Of a stretch of 59,497 nucleotides of DNA, positions 53,103 through 59,497 are shown piece by piece (position 1 is the stretch's first letter; each line of letters begins with the position of its first letter). Source of the DNA: an uncultured Bacteroidales bacterium (lineage in GTDB: Bacteria; Bacteroidota; Bacteroidia; Bacteroidales; Paludibacteraceae). A model generated the notes under the pieces. It had not been told where the DNA came from. It did no database searches and was given only the letters and a program-made list of their open reading frames with translations. Made by a program: the position numbers and the translations under genes. The stretch spans positions 1-59,497 of the forward strand of contig CADBWK010000011.1 in NCBI GenBank assembly GCA_902798385.1, read 5' to 3'.

Positions 53103-54179
53103 ATGTTAATCAAAATCTATAGTGCCGCACCTGTTGGAATTGATGCAGTACCTGTAACGATTGAGGTACACGCCGTTCCCGGCTTTGATTTTACCTTGGT
53201 CGGACTTCCAGATGTAGCTGTCAAAGAGTCGCACGAACGAATCACGGCTGCTTTGACGGTGAACGGCTTGGAGCAGTTACACCGTGCCTACACTATCAAC
53301 ATGGCTCCTGCGGACATCAAGAAAGAAGGTTCGCTCTATGACCTGCCGCTGGCGATTGGCATGTTAGCCGGAGGAGAGAAGATCAAATCCAAGGACTTGG
53401 GGCGCTATATGATAGTGGGTGAGTTGTCGCTGGATGGATCGTTACAACCCATTCGCGGTGCGCTGCCGATTGCCTTATGTGCGCGAAAAGAAGGATTCAA
53501 AGGTCTCATTCTGCCCGAGGTAAATGCGGAAGAAGCAGCGGTGGTGGATGGCTTGGAAGTATATGGTCTGAAGAACCTTATGGAGGTGATCCATTTCCTG
53601 AATGGCGAACCCAAAGACGAACTGAATCCCGAAGATACGTTCCAACCTGCGCACGTGAATACACAAGCGCTGTTTGACGAGTTAGCCTTCCCGACAGATG
53701 TCGATTTCTCCGACGTACGCGGACAATTCAAAGTACGTCGCGCGGTGGAGATTGCTGCGGCAGGAGGACACAACATGATCATGATAGGTCCCCCGGGAGC
53801 CGGTAAATCGATGATTGCCAAGCGCATCCCGACCATCCTGCCTCCCTTGACACTCGAAGAGGCATTGGAAACAACGAAGATTCATTCGATCGCAGGTCTG
53901 ACGAACAAACGCAAAGGAGCCGGCAGCGCTTTGATTGTAGAGCGTCCGTTCCGTTCGCCGCATCATACCATCACCGATGTGGCCCTCGTCGGAGGTGGTA
54001 CGAACCCCCATCCGGGAGAGATTTCCCTCGCCCATAATGGTGTGCTCTTCCTCGACGAGCATAAGAAAAAAAACTTGTGCCATTTCTTGCATATATCAAA
54101 AAAAAGTCGTATCTTTGCACAAAATTTCAAAATAGATGGCGAAGAACGAGCATATCAGAGAAGCCGCATTGCTTGTTAG
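53103..54179 (+). pseudogene. comM: ComM/YifB Mg-chelatase-like AAA ATPase, cut by the mobile element
   Basis: The 5' part of a YifB/ComM gene, a hexameric helicase-like AAA+ protein involved in DNA uptake and recombination in other bacteria. ATG 53103 follows the promoter; a start at 53055 would lie inside it. Present are the Lon-protease-like N-terminal domain (about 1-165) and the Mg-chelatase domain with Walker A GPPGAGKSM near 229, GLTNKRKGAGSALIVERPFRSPHHT, and the start of Walker B, NGVLFLDE (to residue 319, base 54059). The family would continue ELPEF and run to about 510 residues. Instead 39 unrelated codons from the element lead to a stop at 54179, so ATPase function is lost. Confidence 0.88.
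54087..54117 (+). promoter_or_regulatory. Promoter of the integrase gene
   Basis: TTGCATATATC starts at 54087 and TATCTTTG lies at 54110-54117, 23 bases apart. It matches the chromosomal promoter style and shares 15 identical bases with the comM promoter. Confidence 0.75.
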
Positions 54180-55971
54180 ATGTAGTACTGACAAGCAAGA
54201 TTACGAACGGCAATTAGAAGACCTCCGGATTATTTCAGAGCGTTTTGGGCTTCATGTGAAAGAGCCTGAACACATTTACGGCGAGTATATAACTGGTAAA
54301 GACGATACTACAAAACAGGATCGTCTCTCTATCATTCGTCTTAGAAGCGCAGCAGAACGGAAAGAGTTTGATGTCGTGCTGATATCTGAAGTAAGCCGTA
54401 TGAGCCGTGATTCCGTATCTGGGCGTGTATATGTGCGCCAGTTCTGCAATCTTGGTATTCCTGTTTACTTCCGGGACAAGATGAAGTGGACGATGAACCC
54501 GGACACATTAGAAGAGGATGAATCGTTTATAAAGGAGCTGGGACTATACTTTGATGGTGCGGCGGAGTATCTGAAGAGCATGAAGACCCAGATTGCTTCC
54601 GGTCGCCGTGCCAGTCTGCGTAATAATCAGCTTGTAATCGGTCACGTTCCCTTTGGTTATAAGAAACGTGGGGGTACAGACCGTAGGCATAAGAGTGAAT
54701 TGATTATTGACGAAGAAACAGCCCCAATAGTAAGAGAGATATTCAGCCTCTATATACAGGAAGGTGAATCATTAAAAACAGTCTCTCTTGCGATATCAGC
54801 CAAATACAAAATCAAAAAGACGGTTAGCGGTATACAGCAGATATTAGCACGTCCGGAATACTACACCGGGCAATATACCGTTTATATGAGCGACCCTGAC
54901 AATAAGAAGAAGCCATCAGAGCCGTTTACACTAACCTTTGATCCTCTTATCGACCAAGCTACTTTCGAGGCAGCAAAGGCAAAAAGAGTGGATAAGAAAA
55001 GCTCCAGAACACCATACCCGAAGCAGCAGGTTTATCCATTAACCCGGCTTATCAAATGTCCGTTCTGTGGTCATAGCTTCAGTCCTCGTGCCCGGTCTGG
55101 AGATAGTAAAGGTGAGAAGTACCGTATCATCAATGGAAAAGTCGCTTATTCATGGCTTTGCTGCACTCGGATCAACAATGCCGGTGATTGTCTAAGCCAT
55201 ATTAACCTGAATAACGAGAAGTTGGAAACTATCCTGTGGGACTTCATTAAAGAAGAACTACTGGACTTCGCCGATCCACACAAGGACAACCGGCATGAGA
55301 AGATAGCCCTATTGGAAAAAGAGATAAGGGAAGCTGAGAATGCTATCCCCAAGTATCTGGAGGAGATAGCCAATGCCAAGAAGAGAGCAAAAAGAGCGCA
55401 CACCGTCTATATGGACGCTGTAGAAGTGTTCCCGGAAGAGGCACAGCGTAACTACTTGGAAGAACTGCAAAAGGCTAAGGCTTTACAGGAAGACTACAGC
55501 AAAGAAATCGAAGCGTTGAAGAAGCAGATTCAGGTAAAGCAGAACACTATCGAGTATTACCGGAACAGCACAATCACGCCTCAATACCTACAGAGCATTG
55601 AGAACAATATGGATGGAAAGCGTCTTATCTTCAAACAGCTGATAGAGGCAATCGAACCATATAGTCTTAGTCCGGGTGTTGTTGTGCTGGATATCTCTAC
55701 TATCAATGGAAGTTACTATATCCTGTTCGACGGAAATCAGCGTGGAGAAAAGCGAGTAGCCCACTATATAGCCCAGCCATTTATAAAGTGGCATCCGGAA
55801 ACAGAAGGCAAACTCCAGATGTATGAGCCAAATTCGTACTTCACCCTAAAGAACATAGATATCTTCGAGACATTTGAGGAACTAAACTTGAATCATGCAA
55901 GTTTCTCAGATATCCAATGCCTGTGTACTCTCAATGGGTGGGTATTACCGTATAACTACATATATAAATAA
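54136..55971 (+). CDS. Large serine recombinase (integrase)
   Basis: A 611-residue site-specific recombinase expected to integrate and excise the element. The N-terminal resolvase domain (about 10-150) has the nucleophile serine 17 in VRCSTDKQDYERQ and the conserved R/D block SEVSRMSRDSVSGR. A Recombinase domain (about 165-290, starting GHVPFGYKKRGG) and a zinc ribbon (CPFCGHSF near 307, CC near 343, C near 351) follow, then a long coiled coil (about 390-480) as in integrases whose coiled coil controls synapsis. ATG 54136 lies about 10 nt after the expected transcription start. A short gap of 20 bases leads to the next gene. Confidence 0.93.
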   Translation: MAKNEHIREAALLVRCSTDKQDYERQLEDLRIISERFGLHVKEPEHIYGEYITGKDDTTKQDRLSIIRLRSAAERKEFDVVLISEVSRMSRDSVSGRVYVRQFCNLGIPVYFRDKMKWTMNPDTLEEDESFIKELGLYFDGAAEYLKSMKTQIASGRRASLRNNQLVIGHVPFGYKKRGGTDRRHKSELIIDEETAPIVREIFSLYIQEGESLKTVSLAISAKYKIKKTVSGIQQILARPEYYTGQYTVYMSDPDNKKKPSEPFTLTFDPLIDQATFEAAKAKRVDKKSSRTPYPKQQVYPLTRLIKCPFCGHSFSPRARSGDSKGEKYRIINGKVAYSWLCCTRINNAGDCLSHINLNNEKLETILWDFIKEELLDFADPHKDNRHEKIALLEKEIREAENAIPKYLEEIANAKKRAKRAHTVYMDAVEVFPEEAQRNYLEELQKAKALQEDYSKEIEALKKQIQVKQNTIEYYRNSTITPQYLQSIENNMDGKRLIFKQLIEAIEPYSLSPGVVVLDISTINGSYYILFDGNQRGEKRVAHYIAQPFIKWHPETEGKLQMYEPNSYFTLKNIDIFETFEELNLNHASFSDIQCLCTLNGWVLPYNYIYK

Positions 55972-55991
55972 TCTCTAATTGTATAACTGCT

Positions 55992-57125
55992 ATGGATGAC
56001 ATTCTGATCGAACTAATGGCAATAGGTGAAATTTTATCAAGTGCTGTGCTTCGCCTTTCGCCAAGTAAGGTGGCTGAGTTTATATTATCAGCTGGACGTA
56101 CATACGGGAAACTTCTAAGTCCAGAAAAGTCCTTTGATGTGTTAGTGTCTTTTCCTGTAGAATTTAGAGATAGCATCTTAGCTGAGACAAGTAGTTTTGT
56201 GAAATATAAGAGGGCATTAGATGACAATGACAAGAATGATTTTCTTAGCCTGTGCGAAGAAGACCAGAATGTAAGTAAACTGCTGTATGCGTGTGGATAT
56301 CTAAGTGAATACAATAACGCAGCAAGAACCTTAATTGCACCTGAAGAGAATCCATTTGAAGAAGAAAAGGTCATTAAGAATGCTTATGCCGTAGGAAATG
56401 ATGAGAGCATTTCTTCTAATGTGGATTTGCTTCGTTCCTTGATTAAACGTATACCCTACATTGCTCCATATCTGACTTCTGATGAACAAGACGAATTAGG
56501 ATCGCATTTGATAAAATTCCGTCCAAATATAGAATACTATACCGTTATATTGGAAGAGTTTATTCAGTACGATCCGGAATTACAAGAGCTAAGGGAGGAT
56601 GTAATTAAAGAATATGGAGAAGATGAAATAGAGAGACAATTTATTATTGAGCATTCAGAACACAAGTGGCATCTTCCTTTTGAACTGGAGAATTGCAAAA
56701 ATTACAAATCCTTCTTTAAGATCATGCCTGAAAACACACGCGAGACTATCTATTCAAATATTCATGGCTTTGAAACTTTAATAGAAAACATCGCGACTTG
56801 TGGTCTCATAGAAGATACGGAGGTAGCAAAGAACACTTTATCTCAGATTCTATTAGGAAAAGATTTAGGGTATTCCGAAAATATACCACTTCCATTTAGA
56901 GAACCTTACATTCTTTGTTATATGATTGCCAAGATATATAACAGACGTGGATATGCAGGTCTCAAAAGTTATTTTAGGTGGACAACATTAAACGATAATA
57001 ACAAACCATTTGATACCGATAAACAATGCGTCTCGTATGCAAACGCGTGTGATGGTGATTATCGGGATATTGTCGATGATTTTTTCCCAGATAAAGATTT
57101 TCCATATCCAGACTACGCTAAATGA
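55992..57125 (+). CDS. Unknown 377-residue element protein
   Basis: No family recognised. The protein is acidic and mostly helical, without signal peptide or clear membrane helix, and with few cysteines. Blocks that may be useful for searching: LLRSLIKRIPYIAPYLTSDEQDELG (about 145-169), EHSEHKWHLPFELENCKNY (about 219-237), PLPFREPYILCYMIAKIYNRRGYAG (about 301-325). It is 20 bases after the integrase and probably on its transcript, followed by a strong terminator. Position next to the integrase suggests either an accessory integration function or a carried trait such as defence; nothing in the sequence decides. Confidence 0.75.
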   Translation: MDDILIELMAIGEILSSAVLRLSPSKVAEFILSAGRTYGKLLSPEKSFDVLVSFPVEFRDSILAETSSFVKYKRALDDNDKNDFLSLCEEDQNVSKLLYACGYLSEYNNAARTLIAPEENPFEEEKVIKNAYAVGNDESISSNVDLLRSLIKRIPYIAPYLTSDEQDELGSHLIKFRPNIEYYTVILEEFIQYDPELQELREDVIKEYGEDEIERQFIIEHSEHKWHLPFELENCKNYKSFFKIMPENTRETIYSNIHGFETLIENIATCGLIEDTEVAKNTLSQILLGKDLGYSENIPLPFREPYILCYMIAKIYNRRGYAGLKSYFRWTTLNDNNKPFDTDKQCVSYANACDGDYRDIVDDFFPDKDFPYPDYAK

Positions 57126-57151
57126 TATAATGTAATTCATAATGGAAGCAC

Positions 57152-57180
57152 AAAGGAGGGAGCGTTTTGCTCCTTTTTTT
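57152..57180 (+). terminator. Terminator after the 377-aa gene
   Basis: GGAGC-GTTTT-GCTCC (57159-57173), with A/G bases upstream able to extend the stem, is followed by seven T residues. Confidence 0.85.
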
Positions 57181-57213
57181 GTGTCTTTTTGTATGCTCAG
57201 TTAGCATTCATTA

Positions 57214-57251
57214 TTAGGATTAACTTAGGATTTGCTTAGGAATAATTAGGA
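57214..57251 (+). repeat. Four TTAGGA direct repeats, one per helical turn
   Basis: TTAGGA at 57214, 57225, 57236 and 57246 (spacings 11, 11 and 10), ending four bases before the -33 element of the next promoter. Such phased direct repeats resemble iterons or an activator/repressor binding array. Confidence 0.65.
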
Positions 57252-57254
57252 AAT

Positions 57255-57284
57255 TTGCCAATTAAAAAAAAAGCAGTAATTTCG
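57255..57284 (+). promoter_or_regulatory. Promoter of the second element operon
   Basis: TTGCCAATTA starts at 57255 and TAATTTCG lies at 57277-57284, with a spacing of 22. The -7 box departs from TTTG by one base. Confidence 0.6.
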
Positions 57285-57314
57285 CAGCGGATTTCAATCC
57301 ATACCAAATAGAAA

Positions 57315-57605
57315 ATGGCAAAAAAACAAGAACATATTGCAATTTTGAAGCCCACACCGAGAGAGTTCGTAAGGCTTTGGAATCAGGTTCGCCAAGCACT
57401 TGAAAAGCAGTTGGCGAGCAGCGAGTATGTTTCTTGCCCGACTGTGATCCTCTCCCTTCAGTACACGCCAGAATTGATGCAGAAGGTGGGACTGGTTGTT
57501 GTCCGGTTTGCAAATGATGAGGATAACTATAAACTGGTAAAGGATGTTAAGTTGAGTGTATGCCATCTGGACGAGTTTGTGAACGTCGTGTTAGAGAATA
57601 AATGA
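57315..57605 (+). CDS. Small element protein of unknown function (96 aa)
   Basis: No family recognised. A mixed alpha/beta soluble protein: basic N-terminus MAKKQEHIAILKPTPREFVRLWNQVRQALEKQL, then two likely strands (TVILSLQYTP, VGLVVVRFAND) and a C-terminal VCHLDEFVNVVLENK. It has its own promoter and lies downstream of the TTAGGA array, so it may be the first gene of a replication or regulation operon. A small regulator is possible but not shown. Confidence 0.7.
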   Translation: MAKKQEHIAILKPTPREFVRLWNQVRQALEKQLASSEYVSCPTVILSLQYTPELMQKVGLVVVRFANDEDNYKLVKDVKLSVCHLDEFVNVVLENK

Positions 57606-57678
57606 TGCGCGTGTATATAAGCGTGCGCACACGAACCTTAATAATAATTTACTAAATAAATCTTAAATTATTAAAATT

Positions 57679-57861
57679 ATGTCCAAAGAAAAGAAATTTG
57701 ACTGGAGAGTATTCGTCTCTCAGATTGTAGTAGCCCTTGTAGGTGGTGCTGTTCAATTACTGGTGTTTCATTTAGAGCGAGAAAGCGAGAAACGTGATGC
57801 AGAAGATGCTCAGAAATACTGGGAAGAGAAACAGAAGGAGAACGAGGATGAAGAGAAGTAA
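57679..57861 (+). CDS. Small membrane protein with charged tail (60 aa)
   Basis: A 60-residue protein with a short basic start (MSKEKKFDWR), one hydrophobic helix (about 11-32, VFVSQIVVALVGGAVQLLVFHL) and a highly charged, probably coiled-coil tail (LERESEKRDAEDAQKYWEEKQKENEDEEK). No family recognised. The layout recalls small phage- or plasmid-encoded membrane proteins. Initiation is preceded by an A/T-rich region as in the neighbouring genes, which supports it being real. Confidence 0.6.
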   Translation: MSKEKKFDWRVFVSQIVVALVGGAVQLLVFHLERESEKRDAEDAQKYWEEKQKENEDEEK

Positions 57862-57866
57862 AACCA

Positions 57867-57895
57867 GGGTACAGGGAGTATTTGCCCCTGTACCC
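57867..57895 (+). other. 10-bp perfect stem-loop before the ATPase gene
   Basis: GGGTACAGGG (57867-57876) pairs with CCCTGTACCC (57886-57895) around a 9-nt loop. It fills most of the 50 bases between the 60-aa gene and the ATPase start. No T-run follows on the plus strand, so it is more likely an RNA control or processing hairpin, or a protein-binding site, than a terminator. Confidence 0.6.
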
Positions 57896-57911
57896 CTAAA
57901 AAAGGATTATT

Positions 57912-59189
57912 ATGTACGTAGCAAATCAAATTATTAACAAAATCATCAACGGCGCAATTAGTTATGCGAGGTTCAAATCTAAGCAACAGACAAAGAACGA
58001 GCGCACGCGAGCTAATCTTGACCGAAGGGCTAAAGAATTAGCCAAGAAGAAAGCGGAGAAGAAACGTGATATTCCGGTGTTGCCTCCAGAACTTCTCAAC
58101 AAAGGTGGCATGTCTATGACCGATATTCATTCACTAAATGCAATGGATTTGGATCGGATCAGGTTATGCGGTGAAATCTTTGCTGGATATATCTATATTT
58201 TGTTTGGCGTTACTGGTATAGGAAAATCAATAGCGTTGCTCCAAATGTTGTTTGATATTGCTGTAGGGCGTGTATCTACGCTGTTTCCTCCAATCCCTGT
58301 ATGTGGAATGGTGAATGACGTTCATCTTTATGATGCAGAATTGAGTTATGAGCAATTCAGGGATAGATATCCAGAAGGAGCCGATTATCCGCGTGACCAC
58401 TTTCACCGGTATAGCCCAGAGGACGGATATCCACCGGACATGGACACGATCTATCTTCTAATGGAAAAAAGTGTTGAAGAGGCTACAACCAGTTTAACAT
58501 GGGGAATTGATAATATTACAAAACTCATGGAGCATAACGGAAATGACGCTATAAAACCATTCTTCAAAAAGGTTGAACAGTTGCAACAGAAGATGCGCGA
58601 AAAAGGGCTATATTTAACGTGCATTGCCGTAACGCATCCTGCGAGTAGCAAAGTAAATAAAGCCTATACTGGAGATTTGACCGAAGATATGGTTCTGGGT
58701 AATACCATCTTAGCTACTTTTGCGACAGGTTTATTTGGCATCCATCGCAGTCGCAAAAATGATGTTAATGATGACAATCCATGCTTTCAGATCGTGAAAA
58801 TAAGAACCAAATGCAACTACCACGAATTCGAGACTAAGAGAGTGTCAAAACCTTATGCAATGTTGCAATATAACGGTTCTATCAGCGAAAGCCTTCTGGG
58901 TAATGCAGTCCCTATCGAAAAAAGCATCGACTTCTCACCTTTGGGAGTAGAGTTTATGTTTGAAAAACTTTATATGGATTGTGGGCTTAGCATTGATGAT
59001 ATTGCTAATATGTATTGTTTATCACCTCAACGTATTTCACAAATTTTTATTGAATTTTTCGGCGGTGACTACAAAGATCTGAGAGGGGAAGTTAAAGATA
59101 TAGCGAAAGCGCGTGAATTATTTAGAGAACGGAGAAAGTACATTTGTCCAGTACCTCCTGAATACGAAGGAGAGAAGGCGAAATTATAA
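57912..59189 (+). CDS. RepA/AAA_25-like P-loop ATPase with C-terminal helix-turn-helix
   Basis: A 425-residue protein. The basic helical N-terminus (about 1-55) precedes a RecA-like ATPase core with Walker A GVTGIGKS near 98-105, a hydrophobic-acidic LTWGIDNITKL near 196-206, and LTCIAVTHPASSK near 235-247, like the sensor strand of RepA-type helicases. Residues about 349-375 (LSIDDIANMYCLSPQRISQIFIEFFG) look like a helix-turn-helix. It may unwind DNA or help element replication or mobilisation. Hexameric helicase activity is inferred. The assignment to RepA/AAA_25 is by motif pattern only. Confidence 0.75.
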   Translation: MYVANQIINKIINGAISYARFKSKQQTKNERTRANLDRRAKELAKKKAEKKRDIPVLPPELLNKGGMSMTDIHSLNAMDLDRIRLCGEIFAGYIYILFGVTGIGKSIALLQMLFDIAVGRVSTLFPPIPVCGMVNDVHLYDAELSYEQFRDRYPEGADYPRDHFHRYSPEDGYPPDMDTIYLLMEKSVEEATTSLTWGIDNITKLMEHNGNDAIKPFFKKVEQLQQKMREKGLYLTCIAVTHPASSKVNKAYTGDLTEDMVLGNTILATFATGLFGIHRSRKNDVNDDNPCFQIVKIRTKCNYHEFETKRVSKPYAMLQYNGSISESLLGNAVPIEKSIDFSPLGVEFMFEKLYMDCGLSIDDIANMYCLSPQRISQIFIEFFGGDYKDLRGEVKDIAKARELFRERRKYICPVPPEYEGEKAKL

Positions 59190-59192
59190 ATC

Positions 59193-59226
59193 AAGCCCCA
59201 GAAGTTTTTATTGGCTTCTGGGGCTT
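59193..59226. terminator. Bidirectional terminator
   Basis: AAGCCCCAGAAG (59193-59204) and CTTCTGGGGCTT (59215-59226) form a perfect 12-bp stem with a 10-nt loop, between the ATPase gene and the convergent TonB-like gene. Confidence 0.9.
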
Positions 59227-59232
59227 CCTGTT

Positions 59233-59497
59233 TTAATATAACCTGAAGGCTACATTGGTTGTTGTTCTAACCTTTACATTCTGTCCGTACTTCTTTCCGG
59301 GATTCCATTTTGGCATTGATTTGACAACTCTTATTGCCTCTTTATCGAGGGATGAATCACCGGCAGAACGAGCTACCTCAACATCAGAGATAGAACCATC
59401 TGCATTTACTACGAACTGGATAATGGCTGTTCCCTGTTTTCCATATTCAGCTGCGAGAGCCGGATATTTGATATTATCAGACAAGTATTTTTTGAGT
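59233..59497 (-). CDS. Energy transducer TonB family protein, C-terminal part (5' end outside window)
   Basis: The visible frame encodes a TonB C-terminal domain: LSDNIKYPALAAEYGKQG, IIQFVVNADGSISDVEVARS, LDKEAIRVVKSMPKWNPGKKYGQ, ending VAFRLY. The frame stays open to the window edge (LKKY before LSDN), so the protein is longer and its membrane anchor is not visible; the TTG at 59484 is unlikely to be the true start. It may belong to the mobile element or lie beyond its right end. Confidence 0.85.
   Translation of the reverse strand, partial: LKKYLSDNIKYPALAAEYGKQGTAIIQFVVNADGSISDVEVARSAGDSSLDKEAIRVVKSMPKWNPGKKYGQNVKVRTTTNVAFRLY

Larger units (their letters stand above)
54060..59497 (+). mobile_element. 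Large-serine-recombinase integrative element inserted in comM (right end outside window)
   Basis: The left boundary is placed where comM similarity ends (54059-54062). The integrase gene lies directly inside the left end and reads inward, as in serine-integrase elements. Cargo seen: unknown 377-aa protein, 96-aa and 60-aa proteins, RepA/AAA_25-like ATPase, and possibly the TonB-like gene at the edge. Coding DNA is visibly richer in A+T and uses AGA, ATA and TTA codons more than the flanking genes, and no heptamer array occurs in it. The 3' part of comM and the right attachment site are not in view. Confidence 0.85.

Overview
The window is a piece of a Bacteroidales chromosome, with a truncated mobile element at its right end. 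Lineage evidence: initiation regions are A-rich and lack Shine-Dalgarno sites; promoters are of the Bacteroidetes TTG / TAnnTTTG type; and the gene families are typical of the order (DUF1573, DUF5689 lipoprotein with a TonB-dependent receptor, GSCFA, paired pectinesterases, a short beta-type C-terminal sorting tail). The species cannot be named from sequence alone.

Layout. 1-357: AT-rich regulatory DNA with several repeat types. 358-5611 (+): yqeY, gcvP and two tandem YitT-family membrane proteins. 5687-5778: tRNA-Ser(CGA), whose 3' end overlaps folK. 5766-18706 (-): a long run from a bifunctional RelA/SpoT enzyme through DUF1573, MeaB GTPase, dnaB, asnS, a TonB-dependent receptor, a DUF5689 lipoprotein and CvpA to folK. 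18881-22637 (+): amidase, MCE protein, dnaA. 22689-24594 (-): groES-groEL. 24707-26396 (+): menaquinone methyltransferase, a Dabb protein and a secreted protein. 26397-27311 (-): outer-membrane barrel protein. 27444-27516 (-): tRNA-Glu(CTC). 27782-32817 (+): ffh, a His-rich membrane protein, folD, prfA, rsmE and a PAP2 phosphatase. 33141-41852 (+): FtsX-type permease, GSCFA protein, hpf, two CE8 pectinesterases and an AspT-type transporter. 41849-47277 (+): MATE transporter, then RND adaptor and pump. 47258-52160 (+): phosphopantetheinyl transferase, dnaX, YgiQ radical SAM protein, M23 peptidase. 52211-52909 (-): Crp/Fnr regulator. From 53103, a ComM/YifB gene is cut after about 319 codons by a large-serine-recombinase element that runs past the window edge (54060-59497). 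The element carries the integrase, an unknown 377-aa protein, two small proteins, a RepA/AAA_25-like ATPase and possibly a TonB-like gene. Its 3' end and the rest of comM are not in the window.

Two genome-wide patterns stand out. (1) At least 17 short tandem arrays with an exact 7-bp period are scattered through 1.4-50.1 kb. Their unit sequences differ (CAATCAC, TTTAAAC, GTAATTT, ACTTTCC, ATCGAAC, ATCAAAA and others). Most lie inside genes, reading through in frame as loops such as SPITNDQLP, even in dnaX, gcvP and folK. None was seen in the mobile element. They resemble the heptanucleotide short tandemly repeated repetitive sequences of cyanobacteria. (2) Fifteen promoters share a stereotyped module: TTGCATAT-like -33 element, A-rich spacer, TAnnTTTGCA. 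In 13 of 15 the distance from the TTG to the TA is exactly 23 bases. This settles several start codons and reveals a divergent groES/menG promoter pair sharing one palindromic -33 element.
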